Positions 15,845 to 22,790 of a stretch of DNA of 23,928 bases are shown here, in pieces. Location of the stretch: positions 3,886 to 27,813 of the forward strand of contig DPKU01000016.1 in assembly GCA_003542355.1 (NCBI GenBank), given 5' to 3'. This DNA is from Clostridiales bacterium. GTDB taxonomy: Bacteria > Bacillota > Clostridia > Peptostreptococcales > Anaerovoracaceae. The notes below the pieces were generated by a model, which worked only from the letters and a program-made list of their open reading frames with translations, had not been told where the DNA came from and did not search any database. Position 1 is the stretch's first letter. Every line of letters starts with the position of its first letter. Made by a program: the position numbers and the translations under genes.

Positions 15845-16879
15845 ATGAACGTCAGTGATTTCAACTATAAACTACCCGAGGAACTGATCGCCCAGAGGCC
15901 TGCGGAAAAGAGAGACGCCTCCAGACTGCTGGTGATCCACAGAGATACCGGAGCGCTTGAGCATAAAACCTTCCACGATATTCTTTCCTATTTTCAACCG
16001 GGAGATTGCCTGGTGCTGAACGATTCGAAAGTGATCCCGGCCCGGCTGTTCGGCATCAAAAAGGACACTGGCGCACGGGTGGAATTTTTGTTATCCAGAA
16101 GATTGCAGGGAGACACATGGGAGACTCTGGTTCGCCCGGGACGGCGTGTCCATCCGGGGGACAGGATCCTGTTCGGAGAACATGGGGAGCTGGAAGCCAT
16201 CGTGACAGAGCGGGGAGAAGAAGGAACGAGGATCGTCGAATTTCACTATGCAGGGAACTTTATGGATCATCTGGAAGCCATCGGAAAGATCCCGCTGCCT
16301 CCCTATATCGCCAGAGAAACGACGCCGGAAGACAAGGTGCGGTACCAGACCGTATACTGCCAGACGGAAGGCTCTGTTGCGGCGCCTACGGCCGGACTCC
16401 ATTTTACGCCGGAGCTTCTGGAGCAAGCCAGAGCAAAAGGGATCCGGATCGCCAACCTGACGCTTCACGTAGGACTGGGCACCTTCCGCCCGGTCAAATG
16501 CGACCAGGTGGAAGCGCATGTGATGCATTTTGAGGATTATGCCGTTTCCCGGGAGGCCGCCGACCTGGTGAACGAAACCAAGGCAGCCGGCGGACGCATC
16601 ATCTCAGTGGGCACCACAGCCTGTCGCACCATGGAGAGCGCCACGGACGAAAACGGTGTCCTGCAGCCGGGAGAGGGCAGCACGGGGATCTTTATCTATC
16701 CGGGGTATCGATTCAAAATGGTGGACAGCATGATCACGAATTTTCATCTGCCGAAGTCTACGCTGCTCATGCTGGTCAGCGCGCTGTACGACCGGGAGAA
16801 CATGCTCCGGGCTTACGAAGTCGCCGTGAAAGAACGTTACAGATTCTTCTCCTACGGAGATGCAACACTTATTTTATAG
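15845..16879 (+). CDS. queA: S-adenosylmethionine:tRNA ribosyltransferase-isomerase
   Basis: Transfers and isomerises the ribosyl part of S-adenosylmethionine onto 7-aminomethyl-7-deazaguanine in tRNA to make epoxyqueuosine. The 344-residue length is standard. Motifs include LPEELIAQRPAEKRDASRLL at the N-terminus, LVLNDSKVIPARLFG (about 57), GSVAAPTAGLHFT (about 177), LTLHVGLGTFRPVK (about 205) and NFHLPKSTLLMLVSA (about 300). GAGG precedes the ATG, 6 bases after the preceding stop. It is followed at once by tgt, the preceding enzyme of the same pathway. Confidence 0.97.
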   Translation: MNVSDFNYKLPEELIAQRPAEKRDASRLLVIHRDTGALEHKTFHDILSYFQPGDCLVLNDSKVIPARLFGIKKDTGARVEFLLSRRLQGDTWETLVRPGRRVHPGDRILFGEHGELEAIVTERGEEGTRIVEFHYAGNFMDHLEAIGKIPLPPYIARETTPEDKVRYQTVYCQTEGSVAAPTAGLHFTPELLEQARAKGIRIANLTLHVGLGTFRPVKCDQVEAHVMHFEDYAVSREAADLVNETKAAGGRIISVGTTACRTMESATDENGVLQPGEGSTGIFIYPGYRFKMVDSMITNFHLPKSTLLMLVSALYDRENMLRAYEVAVKERYRFFSYGDATLIL

Positions 16880-16886
16880 AGGTATT

Positions 16887-18017
16887 ATGAAACACGCAGT
16901 CACCTACCAATTGCATAAAACCGACAGCCGGACCAAGGCCCGCCGTGGAACGCTTTCCACGCCTCACGGAACCTTGGAGACTCCGGTATTCATGCCTGTA
17001 GGCACCCAGGCCACGGTCAAAGCCATGAAGCCGGAAACCGTCAGAGAACTGGGCAGAGAAGGGGCTTCGATCATTCTGAGCAACACCTATCACCTGTATC
17101 TGCGTCCGGGGCACGAAATCATACGGGAAGCCGGCGGCCTGCACCGGTTTATGAACTGGGACGGCGCGATCCTCACCGACAGCGGCGGATTTCAGGTATT
17201 CAGTCTGGGCGACCTTCGCAAGATCACCGAAGATGGCGTTGCTTTCCGGTCTCACATCGACGGATCCTCCCATATGTTCACTCCGGAAAAGAGCATTGAA
17301 GTACAGAATGCATTGGGCTCCGACATCATGATGGCTTTCGATGAATGTGCGCCGTATCCGGCGGACAGAGACTATGTAAAACGATCTTTGGAGCGGACCA
17401 CAAGATGGCTCAAACGCTGCAAAGAATATCATCAGGATGTGGAGCGTCAATCCCTGTTCGGCATCATGCAGGGGGGCGTGTATACGGATCTTCGCCGGCA
17501 GAGCGCCGAGGAAATTGTGGATCTGGATCTGCCCGGATACGCCATCGGCGGCCTTTCTGTGGGGGAGCCCAAGGAATTGATGTACGAAGTGCTGGATTCC
17601 TGTGTGGATCATTTGCCGGCCGACAAGGCTCGTTACCTGATGGGCGTGGGCAGTCCCGATTGCCTGTTCGAAGGTGTGGAGCGGGGGATCGATATGTTCG
17701 ACTGTGTTCTGCCCACCCGGATCGCCCGGAACGGCACAGCCTTTACGTCAGTGGGCAGAATCGCTATCAAAAATGCCAAGCACGAAAGAGATTTTACAGC
17801 CCTGGATCCCAATTGTGACTGTTACACTTGCCGGAAATACAGCAGAGCCTACCTGCGGCATCTGTTCAAATCCAACGAGATCCTGTCCTCCATGCTCTTG
17901 ACGGAGCACAATTTGCACTTCCTTGTCCGCACCATGGAAAACATCCGTCAAGCCATCGAAGAGGATCGTTTCCTTGAATATAAAAAGGAATTCTATGAGC
18001 AATACGGAGGTTTCTGA
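16887..18017 (+). CDS. tgt: tRNA-guanine transglycosylase
   Basis: Exchanges the wobble guanine of GUN-anticodon tRNAs for preQ1, which QueA then modifies. The start at 16887 follows GAGGT and gives MKHAVTYQLHKTD, the usual TGT opening; an upstream in-frame ATG at 16860 lies inside queA. Key parts are the active-site DSGGFQVFSLGDLRKI (about 91), GIMQGGVYTDLR, YAIGGLSVGEP and the nucleophile region MFDCVLPTRIARNG (about 270). In this last motif Ile stands where Asn is usual in PTRNARNG. The zinc site is CDCYTCRKY plus a downstream His (about 312-345). The length of 376 residues is normal. Its stop overlaps the next start (TGATG). The yajC gene that often follows tgt is absent. Confidence 0.96.
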   Translation: MKHAVTYQLHKTDSRTKARRGTLSTPHGTLETPVFMPVGTQATVKAMKPETVRELGREGASIILSNTYHLYLRPGHEIIREAGGLHRFMNWDGAILTDSGGFQVFSLGDLRKITEDGVAFRSHIDGSSHMFTPEKSIEVQNALGSDIMMAFDECAPYPADRDYVKRSLERTTRWLKRCKEYHQDVERQSLFGIMQGGVYTDLRRQSAEEIVDLDLPGYAIGGLSVGEPKELMYEVLDSCVDHLPADKARYLMGVGSPDCLFEGVERGIDMFDCVLPTRIARNGTAFTSVGRIAIKNAKHERDFTALDPNCDCYTCRKYSRAYLRHLFKSNEILSSMLLTEHNLHFLVRTMENIRQAIEEDRFLEYKKEFYEQYGGF

Positions 18018-19222
18018 TGAGAAATAGTTCGACTTCGGAAGCCGTTGCTGCGTGCATCCACTCCGACGGATGCGGCGGTTGTCAATACCAGGGCATGCCA
18101 TACGAAGAACAGTTGAAGACCAAGCAGAAGCTGGTGGAGGACCTGCTGACCCAGGCGGGCATGAGCCCGAAGCTGGGCGGAGCCATCTGCCCGTCGCCCG
18201 TGCGATACTGCTATCGGAATAAAATGGAATATACCTTCGGCAACACGTACAAGGATGGGCCGCTCACCCTGGGACTGCACAAGCAAAAGAGCTTCATGAG
18301 CATCGTGTATACAGGAGAATGCCAGATCGTTCCGGCGGAGTTCAACGATCTTCTTAGAGAAACACTGGCTTTTTGCCAAGGGCAGGATTACACCTTCTAT
18401 AATAAAAAAAGCCACAAGGGGCTTCTGCGGAGCTTGATCTTGAGAAAAGGGGTCCGAACCGGAGAGCTGCTGGTCAATATCGTCACGACAACCCAGAGTA
18501 AGTTTGATTCTGCAGCATTTCGGGATAGGCTGCTTACGCTTTCCTTTGCGGAGCACATTGTCGGTATTCTCCATACGATCAACGACGGCGTTTCGGATGC
18601 GGTGAACTGCGATGAAATGGATATTCTTCATGGAAGAGATTACTACAATGAAGAACTGATGGGGCTCCGATTCAAGGTGGGCGCCTTTTCCTTTTTTCAG
18701 ACGAATGTAGAGGCTGTGGAACGGATGTTCAACGAAGCTCTTGCCCTGATTCCGTCACTGGAGGGAAAGCTCGTCTGGGATCTTTACTCCGGGACAGGAA
18801 CTCTGGCCCAGACGGTGACGCCAAAAGCCAAAGAAGCGATCGGTGTAGAACTTTCGGAGGAATCTGTGGCCATGGCACGACTGAATGCGTTGCAAAACCG
18901 CCTTTCAAACTGTAGCTTCATCGCCGGCGATGTCCTTAAAGTGCTGGACGACATGACAGCGCTTCCCGATGTGATCATCGTGGATCCGCCCCGATCCGGC
19001 ATCCACCCCAAGGCCATGAAAAAGATCGTTTCCTACAGCGTTCCCTATATTCTGTACATCTCCTGCAATCCCAAGACTCTGATCCAGAACCTGCCCGAAG
19101 CCATGGAGGCTGGTTACAGCATCGAGTCTTTTCGGATCTATGATAATTTTCCGTTTACGAGACATACTGAGTGTGTTTGTATTCTTGAGCGTGGCGAAAG
19201 CACTGAACGACAAGAGATGTAA
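18017..19222 (+). CDS. rlmD: RlmD-type 23S rRNA (uracil-5-)-methyltransferase without TRAM domain
   Basis: Member of the TrmA/RlmD family of S-adenosylmethionine-dependent m5U methyltransferases acting on 23S rRNA. The iron-sulfur cluster Cys pattern C-x5-C-x2-C is at residues 13-22 (CIHSDGCGGC), with the fourth Cys likely in YTGECQIV. The methyltransferase core has DLYSGTGTLAQTV, VDPPRSG and the catalytic Cys in YISCNPKTL. The 401-residue protein starts directly at the cluster, so the N-terminal TRAM RNA-binding domain of the usual ~450-residue enzymes is missing. GGAGG and a one-base overlap with the tgt stop define the start. The exact uridine target cannot be told; RlmCD-like dual specificity is possible. 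It ends the housekeeping block, 19 bases from the convergent sensor kinase gene. Confidence 0.85.
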   Translation: MRNSSTSEAVAACIHSDGCGGCQYQGMPYEEQLKTKQKLVEDLLTQAGMSPKLGGAICPSPVRYCYRNKMEYTFGNTYKDGPLTLGLHKQKSFMSIVYTGECQIVPAEFNDLLRETLAFCQGQDYTFYNKKSHKGLLRSLILRKGVRTGELLVNIVTTTQSKFDSAAFRDRLLTLSFAEHIVGILHTINDGVSDAVNCDEMDILHGRDYYNEELMGLRFKVGAFSFFQTNVEAVERMFNEALALIPSLEGKLVWDLYSGTGTLAQTVTPKAKEAIGVELSEESVAMARLNALQNRLSNCSFIAGDVLKVLDDMTALPDVIIVDPPRSGIHPKAMKKIVSYSVPYILYISCNPKTLIQNLPEAMEAGYSIESFRIYDNFPFTRHTECVCILERGESTERQEM

Positions 19223-19241
19223 AAGGCATTGGATAGGAAAA

Positions 19242-20510
19242 CTATAGAATGACGCTTGTCGTAAAGCATCCGTCTTCGTAATCGAAAGAAGAAAGACCGC
19301 CGTATTTTTGCGCGATCGCTGCGATGCTTCTCGTGCCAAGTCCATGGTTTTCAATGGGACTTATCGGCATGTTATTCGAAAACGTCACATTGCCGTCGCA
19401 GCTGTTTGTGATTTGTATCAAAAGTTTTTCATGTTTGGTTTTGCAGATGATTTTTAAGAATCTGTCATTCTCGCTCAAAATATACTTGCAAGCATTGGTC
19501 GCATTTTCTATGGCATTTCCGAAAATAACACAAAGATCCATATCTGAAACTACGCTTTGCTCGGGGAGATCCACATGAGTTTCCACCTGTATACCTTCCG
19601 TCTTTGCATGCTTGATGTGGGCATACAGAATCAAATTGACCGTATAATTGCTGCAATACTTTTCCACGGTAGTTTCTTCAATGCTTCTTTCCACATCTGC
19701 AATATATTTTTGAGCTGCGTCGTAGTCTTTGTTCCCAAGATAAGAATGAATCAGACTCAAGTGATGGCGCATATCATGGCGATACAGCATGGTTTTTTCT
19801 TGTGATGCTTCCAAAGCTTCAAGCTGCAGTTGAGCGGCAGCGGCCTGGTTCAACAATAAGTTTTGCTCGTCCTGCAAAATGAGCTTTTCTCTGGTTTGCA
19901 TAAAAAAGCGCAGAATAAGATAATAAGCTGAGCAAACAATAATGAATAGCAGTACACCATACTGAACGCTGAACTTGTTTATCACCTCGTTGATATCATA
20001 CATGCCGATAGAATAAATAAGAACAGAGTACGAAATCGGGATCATGGAAAACCCCAACCATCCACTGTCCCAGTTGCGCAGCATATAAAGGAATGTCTGA
20101 CGGATATATTTGTAGACCATGAACCATGCGGGCAGATATAGAGTATAGCTGATCATATTTGCGATATCTTTGCTAAAACCAAAAAGAAACGCTATGCTCA
20201 GACCTGCCATGGAGAATGAGGTGCTGATCGCGATAACGGTTGCAAATATAAAAAATACCTTGGTTGCTTGAAATTTTGATACGAACAAAAAAGCGAACAG
20301 TACCGGAAGCTGGACGAGAAGGGGATACAGCTTCATAAAAACAGGGTAGCCATAATGGAACAAAAACAACCCATCCAAAAGAAATACGATTGCGATATAA
20401 AGCCCCATCAGATAACGGTTCTTCTTATGTTTGATTTCGCAATCCAAAAGCATATACATCACGCTGATTGCAAAGGCAAAGCTTAGAGTCGATCGTATAT
20501 AATCCAGCAA
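19242..20510 (-). CDS. GHKL-domain sensor histidine kinase (AgrC-like)
   Basis: A membrane sensor kinase of the AgrC/ComD type, which usually detects peptide signals and phosphorylates a LytTR regulator. The N-terminal ~200 residues contain about six hydrophobic helices. A coiled-coil linker (about 212-238) leads to the phosphoacceptor region MLYRHDMRHHLSLI (His245 likely). The N box FGNAIENATNAC (about 330-341) and the G box ENHGLGTRS (about 387) complete a GHKL ATPase domain of 422 residues in total. It begins with TTG at 20510, supported by AAGGAG 6 bases upstream. It starts 3 bases after the response regulator stop, so the two are co-transcribed. No AgrB or AgrD gene is nearby, so the ligand is unknown. 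The A+T content is higher than in the preceding genes. Confidence 0.9.
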   Translation of the reverse strand: MLDYIRSTLSFAFAISVMYMLLDCEIKHKKNRYLMGLYIAIVFLLDGLFLFHYGYPVFMKLYPLLVQLPVLFAFLFVSKFQATKVFFIFATVIAISTSFSMAGLSIAFLFGFSKDIANMISYTLYLPAWFMVYKYIRQTFLYMLRNWDSGWLGFSMIPISYSVLIYSIGMYDINEVINKFSVQYGVLLFIIVCSAYYLILRFFMQTREKLILQDEQNLLLNQAAAAQLQLEALEASQEKTMLYRHDMRHHLSLIHSYLGNKDYDAAQKYIADVERSIEETTVEKYCSNYTVNLILYAHIKHAKTEGIQVETHVDLPEQSVVSDMDLCVIFGNAIENATNACKYILSENDRFLKIICKTKHEKLLIQITNSCDGNVTFSNNMPISPIENHGLGTRSIAAIAQKYGGLSSFDYEDGCFTTSVIL

Positions 20511-20513
20511 CGG

Positions 20514-21239
20514 TTACTCCTTGAACGCAAAGGTGATATAAGCAGATTTCACAGTGCTGCTGTTTCCCTTTGACATTGGGACTAAGGCATGCGACTGCAT
20601 TCGGACCTCCCGTTGGCGGATGGTGTCGATCTGCTCCATATTGATAATATAAGAACGATGTGTTTTGATAAAGCAAGGGTGAGAAAGGAGTTCCTTTTCC
20701 AGCTCATTCATGGATCCAATGGCCTCAATTACAGAGCCATCATTCAAGTGATAAATCAGTGTTCTGCCAATGACTTCGGCAAATTCCAACCTGCTTAGAT
20801 AGATTCGAGTCAACCCGGTTTTGCTTTTGATCAAAAAACTATCGCCGGGTTTGATTTCGGATTCGGAAATCACCTTATCCAAAAGAAGGAACAGCATTTC
20901 CTTTTGAACAGGCTTCAGCAAATAGTAAAACGCACCTACAGAATAGGAATCAACAGCAAATTCAGGCGAAGAGGTCATGAAGATGATTTTGACATCCTGA
21001 TCGAACTGCCTGATTTCCTTCGCTGCACTCATTCCTGTTACAAAAGGCATCATGATATCCAGCAACATCAGGTCGTATTCTTGCCCGCTCTCCATTGCAG
21101 CAATCAAATCAGCAGCATTCTGAAATGCTGTGTATAGAATACTGTTTTTATCCATTTGCTTAGACTTATAGTCATCGATAAATGAAATGATATTTGAAAG
21201 ATCTGCTATATTATCATCGCAAACAGCTATTTTAAACAC
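20514..21239 (-). CDS. LytTR-family response regulator (AgrA-like)
   Basis: DNA-binding response regulator, partner of the adjacent kinase. The receiver domain (about 1-120) has the acidic pair in AVCDDN, the phosphoacceptor Asp61 in LMLLDIMMPFVTGM and the conserved Lys in YYLLKPVQ. The LytTR DNA-binding domain (about 135-235) shows FLIKSKTGLTRIYLSRLEFAE, HLNDGSVIEAIGSMNELEKEL and FIKTHRSYIINMEQIDTI. The start is GTG at 21239, with GGAGGT 8 bases upstream; an overlapping ATG is out of frame. It is the first gene of the minus-strand pair and lies divergent from the LemA-like and lipoprotein genes, which are natural candidates for its targets (inference). Confidence 0.92.
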   Translation of the reverse strand: MFKIAVCDDNIADLSNIISFIDDYKSKQMDKNSILYTAFQNAADLIAAMESGQEYDLMLLDIMMPFVTGMSAAKEIRQFDQDVKIIFMTSSPEFAVDSYSVGAFYYLLKPVQKEMLFLLLDKVISESEIKPGDSFLIKSKTGLTRIYLSRLEFAEVIGRTLIYHLNDGSVIEAIGSMNELEKELLSHPCFIKTHRSYIINMEQIDTIRQREVRMQSHALVPMSKGNSSTVKSAYITFAFKE

Positions 21240-21260
21240 ATGATACCTCCAGGTCGGCTC

Positions 21261-21269
21261 ATTGTATCA
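21261..21269 (-). promoter_or_regulatory. Promoter (-10 region) for the response regulator and kinase genes
   Basis: On the reverse strand TACAAT (21266-21261) is preceded by TGA, giving an extended -10 element. The -35 region 17 bases upstream (about 21289-21284) is a poor match, as is common for activator-dependent or extended -10 promoters. A start near 21255 would give a short leader with GGAGGT. Confidence 0.5.
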
Positions 21270-21291
21270 TAATTCTCCAAGTCATTCCATG

Positions 21292-21330
21292 ACGAAAAAA
21301 TGGCGTTTCGTGCAGATGCCATTTTTTCGT
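21292..21330. repeat. 13-bp perfect inverted repeat between divergent promoters
   Basis: ACGAAAAAATGGC (21292-21304) and GCCATTTTTTCGT (21318-21330) are exact reverse complements around a 13-base spacer. The repeat lies between the two outward-facing -10 elements (21261-21266 and 21343-21348) and so touches the -35 region of at least the LemA-side promoter. Neither predicted transcript contains it, which favours a protein-binding site or an insulating bidirectional terminator over an attenuator. Confidence 0.7.
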
Positions 21331-21339
21331 GGATCCATT

Positions 21340-21348
21340 TGCTATGAT
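21340..21348 (+). promoter_or_regulatory. Promoter (-10 region) for the LemA-like and lipoprotein genes
   Basis: TATGAT (21343-21348) is preceded by TGC, an extended -10. The -35 position falls in the right arm of the inverted repeat and has no TTGACA-like match, so activity may depend on a bound regulator (inference). Confidence 0.5.
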
Positions 21349-21399
21349 TCAAGCGAAAAGATTGGCATCAGCAGAAAACATGAAGTCAAAGGAAAACAT

Positions 21400-21915
21400 A
21401 TGCCTTACATAATTGCATCCGGAATGATGATTGTGTCGCTGATTGTTTGGATCCGATCCAAACAACGCAGGTTTGCCGGAATGGATAAGAACATCAACAA
21501 CGCAATGACTCAAATCGGCGTTCAAATATCATCAAAATGGGATGTGTTGATTTCTCTTTTGGATACAACCAAGACACATGACGAAAACGAATATACGGTA
21601 ATAAAAGAGATGATTCGGGAAAGACATTTCATAACTGAAAATTCTACTCCTGCCCATGTGATCGCACAATTAAATATCATCGATGAAGCGCAAAAGAAAA
21701 TTATGGCGGTGGCGGAAAGCTATCCGGATTTAAAGGCGGACAACACTTATGACAAAATACTAAACAATTTGAACCAGTATGAAAAGATGATTTTTACAAG
21801 TCAGCTTATTTACAACGACAGGGTGGCAAAACGAAATCATGTGATTCATATGTTTCCGGCTTCAATAGCAGCAGTTATTCTTGGTTTTTACAATCGTACG
21901 TATAAGGAGATTTAA
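21400..21915 (+). CDS. LemA-family membrane protein
   Basis: LemA proteins have one N-terminal membrane helix and an extracytoplasmic or cytoplasmic helical bundle; their biochemical role is not settled. The frame is open from 21262, but the ATG at 21400 with AAAGGA upstream gives the expected start MPYIIASGMMIVSLIVW, a membrane segment at residues 2-16. Family hallmarks follow: the helix with SSKWDVLISLL (in place of the usual RxDLIPNLV), AVAESYPDLKA (about 100), IYNDRVAKRNHVI (about 137), MFPASIAAVILGF (about 151). The length is 171 residues, slightly shorter than the common ~185. It is the first gene of the + strand accessory cluster; its stop codon abuts the next ATG, and AAGGAG for that gene lies inside it. 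Confidence 0.85.
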   Translation: MPYIIASGMMIVSLIVWIRSKQRRFAGMDKNINNAMTQIGVQISSKWDVLISLLDTTKTHDENEYTVIKEMIRERHFITENSTPAHVIAQLNIIDEAQKKIMAVAESYPDLKADNTYDKILNNLNQYEKMIFTSQLIYNDRVAKRNHVIHMFPASIAAVILGFYNRTYKEI

Positions 21916-22287
21916 ATGAAAAAAAGTATTACATTGATTCTGGTTTTATTGCTCATGTTTTCAGTGGCGTTGACAGGCTGCGGCGGAGGCACTGAAGATC
22001 CGGCAGCAGGGTCAGAGGCTCCCTCCATCAGCAAACAAGATCTGATCGCAAAGTACAATGAATGTTCCACAGTTTTCAATGAAGTTGAGGGTGCTTTCGT
22101 GGAAAACGGGATCTATGACGCAGAAGCAGACGTTAAGGCCGGCATGGATTCCATATACGACCTGTTGGGTGCGGCTGAGGTCGTCGTGCAATCCGACGAT
22201 ATTACAGATGAAGAACGGATTGCTGTATACGACGAACTTCAAACATACATTGACCAGATGAATGGATTCAAAGATACCTATCTGTAA
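21916..22287 (+). CDS. Small lipoprotein of unknown function
   Basis: A 123-residue protein with a lipoprotein signal: MKKSITLILVLLLMFSVALTGC, lipobox ALTGC with the modified Cys at 22, then a Gly-rich linker. The mature part (about 40-123) is acidic and predicted helical, without cysteines after Cys22 except one near residue 49. It should be anchored to the outer face of the membrane. I do not recognise the domain. AAGGAG lies inside the end of the LemA-like gene and the two genes abut, so they are translationally linked. A role together with the LemA-like protein is an inference from this arrangement. Confidence 0.75.
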   Translation: MKKSITLILVLLLMFSVALTGCGGGTEDPAAGSEAPSISKQDLIAKYNECSTVFNEVEGAFVENGIYDAEADVKAGMDSIYDLLGAAEVVVQSDDITDEERIAVYDELQTYIDQMNGFKDTYL

Positions 22288-22310
22288 TCCGTCAAGTTGG
22301 AGGAGAAAAA

Positions 22311-22688
22311 ATGAAATGTAAGAGTAAATTGGGTATGACGTTGATAGTAACTCTATGTATTTTTGTGTTATCAGCCTGTGGTGGTGGCCCCGAAGCGGCT
22401 GCCGATGCAGAATGGCCTGATCAGTTTTCCGAAGTTCCGGCATTTACTGCGAGTCCCATTGAGAATTTGGAAGTCATTGACGAAGATACGACCTCAATGG
22501 AATTTCAGAATGTAACGGAAGAACAACTTGAAGCATATTCCAATGAACTTGTGGAAGCAGGTTTTACTTATGAACCTGTGAATGGCAATGTATTCACGAA
22601 GCTTTCCGGCGATGGCAGCTTGGCAGTTGGTTGGAACGTAGAGGCCACTACGATTCAGCTATTTCTTCTTTCCGGACCTGCTGAGTGA
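22311..22688 (+). CDS. Second small lipoprotein of unknown function
   Basis: A 125-residue protein with an N-terminal lipoprotein signal, KLGMTLIVTLCIFVLSACGG, the lipobox Cys being near residue 23. The mature part opens with an acidic linker and WPDQFSEVPAF, then has an alternating strand and helix pattern with VTEEQLEAYSNELVEAGF, which resembles small surface lipoproteins that bind a partner through a compact alpha/beta fold. It shows no clear similarity to the preceding lipoprotein. GGAGG precedes the ATG, 23 bases after the previous stop. It is probably the third gene of the same transcript. I do not recognise a named family with confidence. Confidence 0.72.
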   Translation: MKCKSKLGMTLIVTLCIFVLSACGGGPEAAADAEWPDQFSEVPAFTASPIENLEVIDEDTTSMEFQNVTEEQLEAYSNELVEAGFTYEPVNGNVFTKLSGDGSLAVGWNVEATTIQLFLLSGPAE

Positions 22689-22790
22689 AGATCTTTTCTT
22701 GTGATTATAAATCCACAGAACGACGTGGAAGGACACCTTCAGATATCCGGAATTGTTACACCTAACGAAGAATAAGGAGGAATGCGCAGC

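Noticed and set aside
21344..21412. 22-codon + strand ORF ahead of the LemA-like gene, considered as an AgrD-like signal peptide
   Set aside because: It has no ribosome binding site, its ATG overlaps the predicted -10 box, and it lacks the Cys-containing core and acidic tail of AgrD peptides in the right arrangement.
22706..22711. TATAAA considered as a separate promoter for the surface protein gene
   Set aside because: There is no acceptable -35 box and no exact TG extension; it is possible but not distinguishable from chance in A+T-rich DNA.
22728..22740. GAAGG/CCTTC hairpin upstream of the surface protein gene, considered as a terminator
   Set aside because: The stem has only 5 bp and no T-run follows; it is too weak to call.
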